A stretch of DNA of 64,000 nt from contig NZ_LHZA01000155.1 of the NCBI RefSeq assembly GCF_001580535.1, positions 62,001 to 126,000 of the forward strand. The letters run 5' to 3'. Below the pieces are notes generated by a model. The model was not told where the DNA came from. It searched no databases and saw only the letters and a program-made list of their open reading frames with translations. Below, in pieces: positions 52,564 to 62,799 of the stretch (positions within the stretch are counted from its first letter, which is position 1; each line of letters begins with the position of its first letter). This stretch comes from Acetobacter cerevisiae (GTDB taxonomy: Bacteria; Pseudomonadota; Alphaproteobacteria; Acetobacterales; Acetobacteraceae). The translations under genes were made by a program, and so were the position numbers.

Positions 52564-54747
52564 TCAGTTCACATCCATAAGGCGATGAGACAGATAGACG
52601 GCTTCCAATGCACGCTCATGCGCCACTTCCGGCGCGTTGACCGTGCCGGAATGACCGCCTTCAATATCTTCATAATAGAAGAACGGTTTACCGAGCGCTT
52701 CCAGCCGGGCTGCAAAGCGACGGGCATGCACCGGGCCGACGCGGTCATCACTGGTTGCTGTAAAAATGAACGGCTCCGGGTAGGACACATCTGCTTTCAG
52801 ATGCTGCACCGGAGAAATGGAACGCAGGAAATCCGCCTCTGCGGGCATAGACATGGAACCATATTCCGCAGCCCATGAGGCCCCGGCGGACATGGTTTCA
52901 AAATGCTCCATATCCAGCAGCGGCACGCCGATAATCACCGCGTTCCACAAATCCGGATGCTGCGTCATCTGCACGCCTGACAGCAGGCCACCATTGGAAC
53001 GCCCGCGAATACCCAGATGGCGCGGGGATGTAATCTTGCGATTAATCAGATCCCGCCCGACAGACGCAAAGTCATCATAGACTTTCTGCCGCCCGGACTT
53101 CCGCCCAGCCTCATGCCAGGCTGGACCGAATTCTCCGCCACCGCGGATATTGGCCACTACATACACGCCACCACGATCCAGCCAGAGCTGACCAATTTCC
53201 GGCGCATAAAGCGGGGTATAGGACACCTGAAAACCACCGTAAGCCGTCAGCAGCGTCGGGTTTGCGCCGTTCAGCTTCATGTCACGCCGATGCACGATAA
53301 AGTACGGAACACGCGTGCCGTCCGTGGAGGTCGCCCAGAACTGCTCTGTCACCAGCTTGTCTGTTTTGAACCGAGCCGGAGCAGATTTGACCTTACGCGG
53401 CTGCCCTTTGCCCTCCAGCAACCAAAGCTGAGACGGCTCCAGATAGCCTTCAACGCTGAGAAACGCCGTATCCGATGCATGATCGGTATCGACAATATGG
53501 ACCGACGTCATATCCGGCAGAGCAAGAGCCGTAGCCTGCCAGGATTTACCTGCCTGTGTGGGCGTAAAGCGCATGGCGCGGCCACGCACGTTATCAAACA
53601 GACTTACCAGAACGGTATTTTTAGTTACGCCAACCTGATCAATCGACTGAGAGGGGCCGGGCGTGAAAATCACCTGCCCACCCTGCTCCACCGCACCCGG
53701 ATCAACCGAAAGCAGGCTACCGGCAGGAATGGTCGTCTGCCCGGCCGGATGCCAGTCTTCCTCAATAGAAACAATCAGACGGCCTTTGAGCAGTCCCTGA
53801 ATTTCACTTTTAGCAGGCAGCGCCAGCCAGCGCAGGGCTTTGCCCCCGTCCACCACAGCATAACGCGTTTCAAAGAAGTTCACGCTCCGCTGGATCATTA
53901 CCAGCTGATGCCCATCGCCATCTGTCAGCACCAGAGGCATGACGGCCATATCGGACGCCTCACCGCGGAAGAGTTCTTTCTCCTCCCCCGCTGCCGCCCC
54001 GCGCACCATGGTTTTGACCACAAACGGATACCCGGAGGGTGTCAGCGTGGTGCCTTTTCCATCCCAGTCACGGGCCAGCAGAATCGTGTTTGCATCCAAC
54101 CAGGCGGCTGTCTGCTTGGAGCGTGAGAACACAAAGCCACCGGGCACAAACTGGCCGGTTTTACTGTTGAATTCCCGCAGCGTCTCGGCATCTTCTCCAC
54201 CGTTGGACAGTGCCACAAGACAATGCTCATCTGCCGGGGCAAGGCAGTTTGCACCTTTAAAGACCCAGTTCACACCGTCCTGTTTCGCCAGAGCATCCAC
54301 GTCCAGCCGCACGGCCCAATCGGGCGCTTTTTTCAGGTAAGAGGCCTGACTGGCTTCCCGCCAGATCCCATGCGGATGGGCGGCATCCTGCCAGAAATTC
54401 CAGATTGCCCCGCCCATAAGCGACGGCATAGCCAGACGGTCCGGAGCCTGAAGGCCAGTCAGCACGTCCTTATAAAACCCGGCATAGCGCGGGTCTTTTT
54501 CCAGCGTGCTGGTGGTGTGCAGGTTCTGGGCGCGCACCCACGCCATAGCCTGCTGCCCGTGGATCTCATCAAGAAACGTGGTATTTGTAGTCGCGGTGAT
54601 AACCGGTGCAGCGCCTGCCTGAGTATCGGCCGCCTGTGCCAGCCCACCGGGTGCCGCTGCTGCCATGGCAAGCGCGGAGGCCGCCCCTGCCCGAATCCAA
54701 TGTTTCAAACGCATTCTCACCGTTCCCGGAATTCTCTCATGTGTCAT
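52564..54747 (-). CDS. secreted prolyl oligopeptidase (S9A family)
   Basis: A 727-residue serine peptidase. An N-terminal signal peptide (AGAASALAMAAAAPGGLAQA) points to export, so it should act in the periplasm, cleaving short peptides after proline or related sites. The beta-propeller (about 90-430) precedes the alpha/beta-hydrolase part, with the triad S584 (IRGRSNGGLLSG), Asp in SDDRVGP (667/668) and H699 in EGGHSG. GGGEFGPAWHEAGRK and GAYGG-like GYGGFQVSY are family motifs. The start at 54747 gives a long n-region; the ATG at 54714 (MRLKHWIRAG) looks more typical. It follows leuB, separated by a terminator. Confidence 0.9.
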   Translation of the reverse strand: MTHERIPGTVRMRLKHWIRAGAASALAMAAAAPGGLAQAADTQAGAAPVITATTNTTFLDEIHGQQAMAWVRAQNLHTTSTLEKDPRYAGFYKDVLTGLQAPDRLAMPSLMGGAIWNFWQDAAHPHGIWREASQASYLKKAPDWAVRLDVDALAKQDGVNWVFKGANCLAPADEHCLVALSNGGEDAETLREFNSKTGQFVPGGFVFSRSKQTAAWLDANTILLARDWDGKGTTLTPSGYPFVVKTMVRGAAAGEEKELFRGEASDMAVMPLVLTDGDGHQLVMIQRSVNFFETRYAVVDGGKALRWLALPAKSEIQGLLKGRLIVSIEEDWHPAGQTTIPAGSLLSVDPGAVEQGGQVIFTPGPSQSIDQVGVTKNTVLVSLFDNVRGRAMRFTPTQAGKSWQATALALPDMTSVHIVDTDHASDTAFLSVEGYLEPSQLWLLEGKGQPRKVKSAPARFKTDKLVTEQFWATSTDGTRVPYFIVHRRDMKLNGANPTLLTAYGGFQVSYTPLYAPEIGQLWLDRGGVYVVANIRGGGEFGPAWHEAGRKSGRQKVYDDFASVGRDLINRKITSPRHLGIRGRSNGGLLSGVQMTQHPDLWNAVIIGVPLLDMEHFETMSAGASWAAEYGSMSMPAEADFLRSISPVQHLKADVSYPEPFIFTATSDDRVGPVHARRFAARLEALGKPFFYYEDIEGGHSGTVNAPEVAHERALEAVYLSHRLMDVN

Positions 54748-54785
54748 GCGGACTGTTTTTTCACCGTATTGAAAAACAGTCCACC

Positions 54786-54818
54786 AAAAGAAAAACCCCC
54801 GATGCGAGGCACCGGGGG
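54786..54818 (-). terminator. intrinsic terminator after leuB
   Basis: Arms 54796-54801 (CCCCCG) and 54813-54818 pair around an 11-base loop; on the minus strand the stem is followed by TTTTTCTTTT. It closes the leuCDB operon, 45 bases after the leuB stop. Confidence 0.85.
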
Positions 54819-54862
54819 CTTAATCTGCTCAGGCAGCCAAACAGCCGCCGAGACAGGCAGTC

Positions 54863-55978
54863 TTATTTCTGAAGCTTGTCCAGCTCACGAACAATGGCTT
54901 CACCCATGACGGACGTTCCGACACGAGCCATGCCTTCGCTCATAATATCCGCCGTGCGCAGGCCGCTTTCCAGCACGCGGGAGACGGCCTCTTCCACCAT
55001 CTTCGCTTCGTCCCGCAGATTGAGCGAGTAACGCAGCAGCATGGCAAAGGAGAGGATCTGTGCAATCGGGTTGGCAATGCCCTGCCCGGCAATATCCGGC
55101 GCACTCCCGTGGATCGGCTCATACAGCGCCGCACATTTCCCATCGGCCCGCACCGCACCCAGCGTGGCGGACGGCAGCATACCAAGGCTGCCCGTCAGCA
55201 TGGAGGCCAGATCGGACAGGATGTCACCAAACAGGTTGCCGGTCACAATCACATCAAACTGGCGCGGATTACGCACCAGCTGCATGGCGCAGTTATCAGC
55301 CAGCATGTGCGTGAGTTTCACATCAGAAAATTCACGCGCATGGAGGTCAGTCACAACCTCTTTCCACAGCAGGCCGCTTTCCATCACGTTGCATTTTTCA
55401 ACGGAACAGACATGGCCAGACCGCTTGCGGGCCATTTCAAACGCCACGCGGGCCACGCGCTCGATTTCCGGCGTCGTATAGACTTCGGTGTTAATGCCGC
55501 GACGGGTGCCATCTGGCAGGGTTTCAATTCCGCGCGGGTCACCAAAGTAAATGCCGCCCACTGTCTCGCGGACAATCATAATGTCCAGACCACGCACCAC
55601 GTCGGGCTTCAGCGTGCTGGCATCCACAAGCGCATCAAACACCTTGGCCGGGCGCAGGTTGGCAAACAGCTCGAGTTCCTGACGGAGCTTGAGAATGGCC
55701 ACTTCCGGGCGCTTCTCAAAACCGACATGGCCCCAGCGCGGGTCCCCCACGGAGCCAAACAGAACTGCATCCGCCGCACGGGCTTTTTCAATCACCTCAT
55801 TGCGGATTGGCTCGCCATATTCAGCCAGAGACGCGCCGCCGACCAGATCTTCCGTGATCTCAAACGCAATGCCACGGTTCTTTTCCAGCCAGCTGATAAC
55901 GCGGCCAACTTCCCGCATCACTTCCGGACCGATACCATCCCCCGGCAGAACAAGCAGTTTTGCAGGCTGAGCACTCAT
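54863..55978 (-). CDS. leuB: 3-isopropylmalate dehydrogenase
   Basis: LeuB, 371 residues, oxidises and decarboxylates 3-isopropylmalate to 2-ketoisocaproate with NAD+, the third dedicated step of leucine synthesis. [17 protein letters not shown] starts the protein; [18 protein letters not shown] includes substrate-binding residues, and [21 protein letters not shown] binds magnesium and substrate. [14 protein letters not shown] is the NAD-binding stretch. It starts 15 bases after leuD and ends at a strong terminator. Confidence 0.98.
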   Translation of the reverse strand: MSAQPAKLLVLPGDGIGPEVMREVGRVISWLEKNRGIAFEITEDLVGGASLAEYGEPIRNEVIEKARAADAVLFGSVGDPRWGHVGFEKRPEVAILKLRQELELFANLRPAKVFDALVDASTLKPDVVRGLDIMIVRETVGGIYFGDPRGIETLPDGTRRGINTEVYTTPEIERVARVAFEMARKRSGHVCSVEKCNVMESGLLWKEVVTDLHAREFSDVKLTHMLADNCAMQLVRNPRQFDVIVTGNLFGDILSDLASMLTGSLGMLPSATLGAVRADGKCAALYEPIHGSAPDIAGQGIANPIAQILSFAMLLRYSLNLRDEAKMVEEAVSRVLESGLRTADIMSEGMARVGTSVMGEAIVRELDKLQK

Positions 55979-55993
55979 GACTTTTCCAATTCT

Positions 55994-56617
55994 TCAATCA
56001 AGGGTGATTGTCGGCATCCAGGGGCGTTCCCCGGCAACCTTGTGTTCAAAGGACTTAATTTCAGTCTCGTGCTGAAGCGTCTGGCCAATATCATCCAGCC
56101 CTTCAAGCAGCATGTGCTTGCGGAACGGATCAATCTCAAACGGCACTTCCTCACCATCCGGGCGGATCACCACCTGCCGGGGCAGGTCGATGGTCAGCCG
56201 GGCATTGCTGCCCATGGTGGAATCAGACATCAGCTGATCACACACTTCACGCGGCAGCTTGATGGGCAGAATGCCGTTCTTGAAGCAGTTATTGAAGAAG
56301 ATATCCGCAAAAGACGGGGCAATCACACAGCGAATGCCAAAATCCAGCAGCGCCCAGGGGGCATGTTCACGAGAAGAGCCGCACCCGAGATTGTCATAGG
56401 TGACCAGAATCTCAGCGTTCCGCCAGGGTGCCTTGTTCAGGATAAAATCCGGGTTTTCAGACCCGTCCGGGCGATAGCGCATGCTGTCAAACGCATATTT
56501 GCCCAGGCCCGTCCGCTGCGTGGTTTTCAGGAAGCGGGCCGGAATGATCTTATCCGTATCAATGTTGTCTTCCGGCAGAGCCGCAGCAACAGCGGACAGC
56601 GTGGTAAATTTTTCCAT
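55994..56617 (-). CDS. leuD: 3-isopropylmalate dehydratase, small subunit
   Basis: A 207-residue small subunit that pairs with LeuC. The start [20 protein letters not shown] is used, at the codon overlapping the leuC stop by one base (TGATG); an upstream in-frame ATG at 56647 lies inside leuC. The substrate-binding loop [15 protein letters not shown] is intact, as are [12 protein letters not shown] and the end segment. Coupling to leuC keeps subunits in equal amounts. Confidence 0.97.
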   Translation of the reverse strand: MEKFTTLSAVAAALPEDNIDTDKIIPARFLKTTQRTGLGKYAFDSMRYRPDGSENPDFILNKAPWRNAEILVTYDNLGCGSSREHAPWALLDFGIRCVIAPSFADIFFNNCFKNGILPIKLPREVCDQLMSDSTMGSNARLTIDLPRQVVIRPDGEEVPFEIDPFRKHMLLEGLDDIGQTLQHETEIKSFEHKVAGERPWMPTITLD

Positions 56618-58020
56618 CAGACCAGCTCCCTCGAATCCGTCAGACACCCTGTGACAGCCGCCGCAGCCGCCATAGCGGGAGAGAGCAGATGTGTCCGCCC
56701 ACCGGGGCCCTGACGCCCTTCAAAATTACGGTTGGAGGTTGAGGCGCAACGCTGGCCCGGCGTCAGCTTGTCCGGGTTCATACCCAGACACATGGAGCAC
56801 CCGGCCTCACGCCATTCAAACCCTGCATCCAGAAAAATCTGGTCCAGACCTTCTTCTTCCGCCTGCATTTTCACCAGACCAGAGCCCGGCACGATCATGG
56901 CGCGCACGCCGTCCGCCACCTTGCGGCCTGCGGCCACCTGAGCCGCAGCGCGCAGATCTTCAATCCGGCTGTTGGTGCAGGAGCCAATGAACACGACATC
57001 CACCGGCGTTCCGGCAATTTTCTGCCCGGCTTCCAGCCCCATATAGTCCAGCATGCGCTGCATCTGCACCCGTTTGGACTCATCAGGCTCCTGCGCCGGG
57101 TCCGGCACTGTGCCCGTAATGGGCAGAACCGTTTCCGGGCTGGTGCCCCATGTCAGGCTCGGGGCAATATCTTCGGCCCGCAGAGAGACTTCTTTGTCAA
57201 AATGCGCGCCGTCATCCGTTGCCAGCGTGCGCCAGAAGGTCACAGCGTTTTCGAAATCTTCCCCTTTGGGAGCAAACGGACGGTTGCGCACATAGTCAAA
57301 CGTCGTGTCATCCGGGGCCACAAGCCCGGCACGTGCACCGGCCTCGATAGACATGTTGCAGATGGTCATACGCCCGGCCATGTCCAGCCCGCGAATGGCA
57401 GAGCCTGCGAACTCGATCACATGCCCGGTGCCGCCAGCGGTGCCGATATGCCCGATAATGGCCAGCATAACGTCCTTAGCAGACACACCCGGGGCAAGCT
57501 CACCTTCAACCGTCACGCGCATGTTTTTGGCAGGACGCTGCAGGATGGTCTGGGTCGCCATCACATGCTCGACTTCAGACGTGCCGATCCCGAACGCCAG
57601 AGAGCCCATCGCGCCATGCGTGGATGTATGTGAATCACCACACACAATGGTCATGCCCGGCAGGGAAATGCCCTGCTCCGGACCGACCACATGCACAATG
57701 CCCTGCGAGGCGGAAAGCAGCGGGAAATACGGAACCCCGAATTCCTTCACATTCCGTTCCAGCGTTTCAATCTGGTTCCGGCTTTCCGGTTCTTCGATGG
57801 GTTTGGTGCGGTCAGACGTGGGAACGTTATGGTCCACCACAGCCATGGTCATTTCAGGATGACGCAGCTTACGCCCGGCCAGACGCAGGCCTTCAAACGC
57901 CTGCGGGCTTGTCACTTCATGCAGAAGGTGACGGTCGATATAAAGGATAGAGGTGCCATCCGGCAAAGTTTCGACAACATGGTGGTCCCAGATCTTGTCG
58001 AATAACGTACGCGGCGCCAT
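56617..58020 (-). CDS. leuC: 3-isopropylmalate dehydratase, large subunit
   Basis: LeuC, 467 residues, an aconitase-fold 4Fe-4S enzyme that isomerises 2-isopropylmalate to 3-isopropylmalate. The cluster cysteines are in [11 protein letters not shown] and in the pair [27 protein letters not shown] and [12 protein letters not shown] are further landmarks. The start ATG at 58020 follows a GGGAGGG element. The gene lies 181 bases after rplS, separated by a probable terminator, and begins the leuC-leuD-leuB operon. No leader-peptide attenuator with Leu codons is evident. Confidence 0.98.
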   Translation of the reverse strand: MAPRTLFDKIWDHHVVETLPDGTSILYIDRHLLHEVTSPQAFEGLRLAGRKLRHPEMTMAVVDHNVPTSDRTKPIEEPESRNQIETLERNVKEFGVPYFPLLSASQGIVHVVGPEQGISLPGMTIVCGDSHTSTHGAMGSLAFGIGTSEVEHVMATQTILQRPAKNMRVTVEGELAPGVSAKDVMLAIIGHIGTAGGTGHVIEFAGSAIRGLDMAGRMTICNMSIEAGARAGLVAPDDTTFDYVRNRPFAPKGEDFENAVTFWRTLATDDGAHFDKEVSLRAEDIAPSLTWGTSPETVLPITGTVPDPAQEPDESKRVQMQRMLDYMGLEAGQKIAGTPVDVVFIGSCTNSRIEDLRAAAQVAAGRKVADGVRAMIVPGSGLVKMQAEEEGLDQIFLDAGFEWREAGCSMCLGMNPDKLTPGQRCASTSNRNFEGRQGPGGRTHLLSPAMAAAAAVTGCLTDSRELV

Positions 58021-58123
58021 GGCCCTCCCCTTTCATGGAACGGCACGGACTCGCGCAGATCAGCCTGAACTCAGCCCTGGTCTGACAGACGAAAAACCCG
58101 CGCCTTCATCTTCTCAGCACCCG

Positions 58124-58156
58124 AAAACCCGGCGAGCCGAAGCCCCACCGGGTTTT
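58124..58156 (-). terminator. probable terminator after rplS
   Basis: Arms 58124-58132 (AAAACCCGG) and 58148-58156 pair over nine bases around a 15-base GC-rich loop; the minus-strand 3' arm ends in TTTT. A competing GC-rich inverted repeat (58166-58171 with 58184-58189) lies nearer the rplS stop. Confidence 0.5.
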
Positions 58157-58201
58157 TGAGGTCAGGCAGGCCACCCAAAGGCAGCCTGCTTTAACGCGAT
58201 A

Positions 58202-58588
58202 TTAGCTGGCAGCTGCCGGAGCAACAATGTCACGCGGACGCTCAGCGATACGAGCGGATTTACCGCTACGGCCACGCAGATAGTACAGCTTTGCACGACG
58301 CACTTTACCGCGACGCACAACCTTGATTTCAGCAATGGTCGGAGCATACAGCGGGAACACACGCTCCACACCTTCACCATTGGAAATTTTACGCACGGTG
58401 AAGTTGCTGTTCAGGCCCTTGTTGGAACGGGCAATCACAACACCTTCAAATGCCTGAAGACGCTTACGCTCACCTTCAACAACCTGCACGGACACGCGCA
58501 CCGTATCACCGGCTGCGAATTCCGGCACGGCGCGTGCGGCGGTCAGACGTTCGATTTCTGCAGCTTCATACTGCTGAATAATGTTCAT
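58202..58588 (-). CDS. rplS: 50S ribosomal protein L19 (bL19)
   Basis: A 128-residue ribosomal protein at the 30S-50S interface. [15 protein letters not shown] is a typical L19 start, and [40 protein letters not shown] and the end [18 protein letters not shown] are conserved. The ATG at 58588 has AAGGA upstream; the in-frame extension is not used. It is the last gene of the rpsP-rimM-trmD-rplS operon. Confidence 0.97.
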   Translation of the reverse strand: MNIIQQYEAAEIERLTAARAVPEFAAGDTVRVSVQVVEGERKRLQAFEGVVIARSNKGLNSNFTVRKISNGEGVERVFPLYAPTIAEIKVVRRGKVRRAKLYYLRGRSGKSARIAERPRDIVAPAAAS

Positions 58589-58602
58589 TTCGGTATCCTT
58601 CC

Positions 58603-59355
58603 TCAAACCCCTGTTGGGTCTGTCTGCCCGTTTTTTCCGGTAGCAGCAGTCCCGTTTCTCTCCCTGCGAGCCAGCCAGGCAGACCACAGGTCCGGCCGTC
58701 TTTCCCGCGTGATTTCTTCCGCCTGCTTCTGGCGCCACGCAGCAATTGCCGCGTGGTTTCCTGACAGCAGGACTTCAGGCACGTTTTGACCTTCCCATAC
58801 AGCAGGACGGGTATAGTGAGGATATTCCAGCAGGCCTTCGGAAAAACTTTCCTCAACCCCGCTTTCCTCACAGCCCATCACGCCGGGCAGCAGTCGGACG
58901 CAGGCATCCAGCAGCACAAGGGCGGCCGTCTCTCCGCCGGACAGAACATAATCCCCTATAGAGATCTGTTCGATTTTCCGGCTTTCAAGAACCCGCTCGT
59001 CCACCCCTTCAAACCGGCCACACAGCAGCACGAGGCCCGGCCCCTGTGCGTAACGCTGCACGTCCTGCTGGCGCAGTGGCCGGCCACGTGGTGTTAAGAA
59101 CACCCGCGGCACATCCACCGGAGCCTGTGTGGCAGCCAGAGCGGCATCCACCACATCGGGGCGGATCACCATGCCTGCGCCACCACCAAACGGAGAATCA
59201 TCCACCGCCCGATGCCGGCCCAGACCCTGCTCACGCAGGTCCTCCGCAGCACAGGACCACACACCGTTTTCCAGCGCACGTCCTGCCAGAGACAATCCCA
59301 GCGGACCGGGAAACATCTCCGGGAACAACGTCAGCACCGTTGCCTGCCAGCTCAT
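58603..59355 (-). CDS. trmD: tRNA (guanine(37)-N1)-methyltransferase
   Basis: TrmD, 250 residues, a SPOUT-fold enzyme that methylates G37 next to the anticodon and prevents frameshifting. Family motifs are [12 protein letters not shown], the SAM-knot segments [13 protein letters not shown] and [21 protein letters not shown], and [11 protein letters not shown]. The start overlaps the rimM stop (ATGA). The C-terminal 40 residues are more Ala/Arg-rich than in E. coli. Substrates include tRNA-Pro(GGG), whose gene is in this window. Confidence 0.97.
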   Translation of the reverse strand: MSWQATVLTLFPEMFPGPLGLSLAGRALENGVWSCAAEDLREQGLGRHRAVDDSPFGGGAGMVIRPDVVDAALAATQAPVDVPRVFLTPRGRPLRQQDVQRYAQGPGLVLLCGRFEGVDERVLESRKIEQISIGDYVLSGGETAALVLLDACVRLLPGVMGCEESGVEESFSEGLLEYPHYTRPAVWEGQNVPEVLLSGNHAAIAAWRQKQAEEITRERRPDLWSAWLARRERNGTAATGKNGQTDPTGV

Positions 59356-59894
59356 GCCGCAGGCCCCGCCGCTTTAGCCGTTCCCACACCACGCCCTTCT
59401 TCACCAGAGACCTCAGCAGGGCGCACGATGGTGACCACCCGCCCCTTCAGATCAATCTCCGGCACGCAGGCGCGTGTGAACGGAACAAGCACGCCACCGG
59501 TCAGCTCCAGACTGGCGCCACCCCCGTAATCATGCACCATGACAACCTGCCCTAAAGAGCAGTCGCCTTCCCGCGCCTCCATGCCAATCAGATCAGCATG
59601 GTAGAATTCTTCTTCCTCAGGCTCGGGCAGCACATCACGCGGCACAAAAAGACGGGTATTGACCAGCGCCTGCGCTGCGGTCCGGTCGGCCAGAGGCTTA
59701 CCCTGCGCATCGCGCAGTTCCGCCACACCGTCCGCCCCGCGCCAGCGCAGAGACCATTCCCGCCCCTTTTCATCCACCAGAACCTTATAGGCTTCCAGCG
59801 CGGCCGCATTGGCAGCGTAGCTGTGCACATGCACAAGCCCACGCACGCCATGCGGTCTGCCAACAACGCCTATCTGGATAAGGTCTGCGCGCAT
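59352..59894 (-). CDS. rimM: 16S rRNA processing protein RimM
   Basis: A 180-residue RimM, which helps mature the 30S head and binds uS19. [20 protein letters not shown] is the canonical N-terminal domain start, and [22 protein letters not shown] followed by [19 protein letters not shown] is the PRC-barrel. Its C-terminus is a short Gly/Ala/Glu extension. It lies 28 bases after rpsP and overlaps trmD by ATGA. Confidence 0.96.
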   Translation of the reverse strand: MRADLIQIGVVGRPHGVRGLVHVHSYAANAAALEAYKVLVDEKGREWSLRWRGADGVAELRDAQGKPLADRTAAQALVNTRLFVPRDVLPEPEEEEFYHADLIGMEAREGDCSLGQVVMVHDYGGGASLELTGGVLVPFTRACVPEIDLKGRVVTIVRPAEVSGEEGRGVGTAKAAGPAA

Positions 59895-59922
59895 GATCGG
59901 GTCAGCTTAGCTCGCTCTGGCC

Positions 59923-60273
59923 TCAGGCTGCGGCTTCAGCAGCTGCAGCAGCGGCTTTTGCGCGTTCCTGGGCTTTCTTCTTCGGAGCAGATTTCTTGGG
60001 CTGCTCGTTATAAGCGGGCTTGGGAGCCAGACCAGCGTTACCCAGGAAGCGAGCAACACGGTCGGTTGCCTGCGCACCCTGAGACAGCCAGTGCGTGATG
60101 CGCTCATCAACCAGACGCACGCGTTCTGCATGGTCGGACGGCAGCATCGGGTTGTAAGACCCTACTTTTTCAATAAAGCGGCCATCACGCGGGGAACGGC
60201 TATCAGCCACCACGATGTGGTAGTAAGGACGCTTCTTGGCCCCTGCACGGGCAAGACGAATTTTAAGACTCAT
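59923..60273 (-). CDS. rpsP: 30S ribosomal protein S16 (bS16)
   Basis: A 116-residue ribosomal protein. [20 protein letters not shown] and [20 protein letters not shown] are diagnostic. The C-terminus is a Lys/Ala-rich extension (about 90-116) as in many alphaproteobacteria. It lies between ffh (48-base gap) and rimM. Confidence 0.97.
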   Translation of the reverse strand: MSLKIRLARAGAKKRPYYHIVVADSRSPRDGRFIEKVGSYNPMLPSDHAERVRLVDERITHWLSQGAQATDRVARFLGNAGLAPKPAYNEQPKKSAPKKKAQERAKAAAAAAEAAA

Positions 60274-60321
60274 TCAGACTTCTCCAAAACCCTGAAAAAC
60301 TTCGGATAGAAACAGGCCGCT

Positions 60322-61716
60322 TCAGCGGAAGGGAGAACCGCCACCCGGCGGCCCTCCACCCATTCCTTTAGGCATGAGCGCGGACATTCCCTGGCGCATG
60401 AGACCTTTCACGCCCAGCTTGTTAAAGCGCTTCATCATCGAGGACATCATATCAAACTGCTTGAGCAGCTTGTTGACCTCCTGAACACTCGTCCCTGACC
60501 CGGCTGCGATCCGCTTTTTGCGGGAAGCCTTGATAACGGCCGGCGCTTTACGCTCGCCCTTGGTCATGGAAGAAATAATGGCCAGATGCGTCTTCAGGAT
60601 GGAGGTATCAAGGTCCTTGTCGCCAATGGCTTCCTTGATTTTCCCCATACCCGGCAGCATGCCGACAATTCCGGAAATAGACCCCAGCTTGCTGATCTGT
60701 TTGATCTGCGATGCGTAATCATCAAGATCGAACTTGCCGGCCATCATCTTCTTGGCCAACCGTTCCCCTTCTTCATGATCAAGGGTATCAGCCGCTTTTT
60801 CCACCAGCCCGGCAATATCGCCCAGGCCCAGAATACGGCCGGCAACACGCTCGGGGTGGAATTCTTCAAGCGCATCCAGCTTTTCACCGGAACCGGTCAG
60901 CTTGATGGGTGCGCCGGTAATGGCCTTCATGGACAGGGCCGCGCCACCGCGTGCATCACCGTCCATACGGGTCATTACCACGCCGGTCACGCCCACGGCG
61001 TCATTAAACGCCTTGGCCGTGTTCACGGCGTCCTGCCCGGTCATGGCATCCACAACCAGCAGAGTTTCAGCAGGCTGGGTCACGGCACGAACCTGCCGGA
61101 CCTCTTCCATCAACGCTTCGTCAATAGACAGACGGCCCGCTGTATCGAGAATAACAACGTCGTAGCCTTCGCGCCGACCCACATCCATCGCACGCTGTGC
61201 GATTTCAACCGGGGTCTGGCCCGCTACGATCGGCAGAGAGGCGACATGCGCCTGCTCGGCCAGCTGCGCCAGCTGCAACTGAGCTGCCGGGCGCTGGGTA
61301 TCCAGAGACGCCAGCAGCACCTTCTTCCGCTCACGCGTAGAGAGGCGCAGGGCGATCTTGCCGGAGGTCGTGGTTTTACCAGACCCCTGCAAACCCACCA
61401 TCAGGACGAGCACAGGCGGCGTGGCGTTCAGGTTGAGGGGGACAGCGCCCGCCCCACCAAGGGCATCAATCAGCGCATCGTTAACAATTTTCGCAACGGC
61501 CTGACCGGGGGAAATGCTTTCCAGCACCTCCGCACCCACGGCGCGTTCCTTAACCTTGTTAACGAAGTCCTTGACCACAGGCAGCGCGACGTCTGCATCC
61601 AGCATAGCCAGACGAACTTCGCGCATTGCCTCCATAACGTCGGCTTCTGACAGCGCGCCACGTTTGGCGAGTCCATCAAAAACCCCGGAAAGCCTGCCTG
61701 AAAGAGCCTCGAACAA
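60322..61716 (-). CDS. ffh: signal recognition particle GTPase Ffh
   Basis: Ffh, 464 residues, binds signal sequences of nascent membrane proteins with 4.5S RNA and delivers them to FtsY. The N-domain, the G-domain P-loop GLQGSGKTT, DTAGRL and TRMDGDARGG, and the Met-rich M-domain (MMSSMMKRFNKLG, GLMRQGMSALMP) with a Gly/Pro-rich tail are all present. I place the start at a TTG (61716) since LFEALSGRLSGVFDGL then aligns with the usual MFESLSERL start; a GTG at 61758 would add 14 residues and lies in a stable hairpin. It precedes rpsP-rimM-trmD-rplS, the common alphaproteobacterial order. Confidence 0.96.
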   Translation of the reverse strand: MFEALSGRLSGVFDGLAKRGALSEADVMEAMREVRLAMLDADVALPVVKDFVNKVKERAVGAEVLESISPGQAVAKIVNDALIDALGGAGAVPLNLNATPPVLVLMVGLQGSGKTTTSGKIALRLSTRERKKVLLASLDTQRPAAQLQLAQLAEQAHVASLPIVAGQTPVEIAQRAMDVGRREGYDVVILDTAGRLSIDEALMEEVRQVRAVTQPAETLLVVDAMTGQDAVNTAKAFNDAVGVTGVVMTRMDGDARGGAALSMKAITGAPIKLTGSGEKLDALEEFHPERVAGRILGLGDIAGLVEKAADTLDHEEGERLAKKMMAGKFDLDDYASQIKQISKLGSISGIVGMLPGMGKIKEAIGDKDLDTSILKTHLAIISSMTKGERKAPAVIKASRKKRIAAGSGTSVQEVNKLLKQFDMMSSMMKRFNKLGVKGLMRQGMSALMPKGMGGGPPGGGSPFR

Positions 61717-61741
61717 AAGCGTAATACCCCAAAAGGAGACG

Positions 61742-61771
61742 CGCCACTGCGCGAACACTCGCGGAGTGGCG
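61742..61771 (-). promoter_or_regulatory. stable hairpin in the ffh leader
   Basis: Outer arms 61742-61748 and 61765-61771 (7 bp) and inner arms 61750-61754 and 61759-61763 (5 bp) are separated by one mismatch, with a four-base loop. It ends 25 bases upstream of the TTG start. No U-run follows it directly, so regulation of translation or mRNA stability is more likely than termination. A second hairpin (61782-61810) lies nearer the upstream gene. Confidence 0.5.
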
Positions 61772-61832
61772 GTCCTGATTTGTGAGAGGGAGTTACAACC
61801 CCACTCTCACCGAGTCAAGAAACGTCTGTTTT

Positions 61833-62363
61833 TTACTTGTCAGACGCCGGCGGGGCCGGGTGCTCAACTTCGCGCAGCTGTTCCATCAGATCATGGATTT
61901 TAGTCTGACGTGCCTTGACCTGAGCCAGCTGGTCGGCCGTCAGCACATCATGGATGCGGGACGCGACTTCCAGATGGCGCGCCTCAGCCTGCGCACGCAG
62001 AGTTGCCTGCTGCTGCTGCAGAGTCGCGATCTTGTCTTTATCGACCGGACCCGGCGTCGTCAGGATATCCTGAATCTGCTGATGAATTTTGGAGGATTCA
62101 TCACGCATATCGTCAGCATGGTCCTGATCGTGGGCTTCACGCAGGATGGTGTCGATCTTCTTGCGCTGCTGCTTCGTCAGGTCCAGCCCTTCCAGCATGC
62201 TCATGCCGCCACCATGGCCACCCGGCATGCAGGCACCCGGACCACCGGGGCCGCCCGGCGGCGGGAAGCCACCACCCTTACCGGGGTGGGCGTGGGCAGG
62301 CAGAGCTGCAACAGACAGGCCAATAACCGCTGCTGCGGCAAGGAAACCGTTTCTGTAATTCAT
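61833..62363 (-). CDS. Spy/CpxP-like LTXXQ-motif periplasmic protein
   Basis: A 176-residue exported protein. A signal peptide (FLAAAAVIGLSVAALPAHA) is followed by a Gly/Pro/His/Met-rich segment (24-55, GGGFPPPGGPGGPG) and a helical body with two LTXXQ motifs, LTKQQ (61-65) and LTADQ (138-142). Spy and CpxP relatives are periplasmic chaperones, or metal-responsive in CnrX-like members; the His/Met-rich segment could bind metal, which is inference. It lies upstream of ffh on the same strand with a 116-base gap and probably has a separate transcript. Confidence 0.82.
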   Translation of the reverse strand: MNYRNGFLAAAAVIGLSVAALPAHAHPGKGGGFPPPGGPGGPGACMPGGHGGGMSMLEGLDLTKQQRKKIDTILREAHDQDHADDMRDESSKIHQQIQDILTTPGPVDKDKIATLQQQQATLRAQAEARHLEVASRIHDVLTADQLAQVKARQTKIHDLMEQLREVEHPAPPASDK

Positions 62364-62468
62364 GGGCTCTTACAACTCCTGAAAAAATTCTATGTCCTGA
62401 GAGATACTTGGCGATCATTTCTGCACACGCAAGGTGCGTCACCACAGTGTCATCAGGGAGCTTTTGTC

Positions 62469-62639
62469 TCAGCTCATGGAATAGATGATGACCAGAACCG
62501 GAATCAGTCCCAGCAAAAACCATGATCCCATGGCACAGGTCGCAACAGCATGGGCAACACGCCCCTGCAACCGTGCCCGTGAACCGGGACCAGACAGAAC
62601 CTGACGCCGAGGTTCTCCACCTTTGGATTCATATCGCAT
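62469..62639 (-). CDS. small membrane protein
   Basis: A 56-residue protein with a basic, Gly/Arg-rich N-terminal half and one C-terminal membrane helix (WFLLGLIPVLVIIYSMS). The ATG at 62639 has GAGGAG seven bases upstream, which supports the start; an in-frame ATG at 62654 is less likely. I do not recognise it. The hydrophobic helix at the very end and good ribosome-binding site make it plausible but short enough for doubt. It lies between the ATP12 and Spy-like genes. Confidence 0.5.
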   Translation of the reverse strand: MRYESKGGEPRRQVLSGPGSRARLQGRVAHAVATCAMGSWFLLGLIPVLVIIYSMS

Positions 62640-62799
62640 CTGAATGCTCCTCATCCGGTGACATGACCTTCTTTTTCAGGCTGAGAGAACGCGCTCGTCC
62701 ATCAGTCTGTAAGGTCATATCTGGAAGCAGACCGGGGCAAATTCATGGCATGTCGGTGTCGATCAACACACAAAACACGGCCCCGTGTAGCAAACAGGC

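Noticed and set aside
55109-56713. A 534-residue open frame opposite leuB and leuD
   Set aside because: Shadow frame spanning two real genes and their junction.
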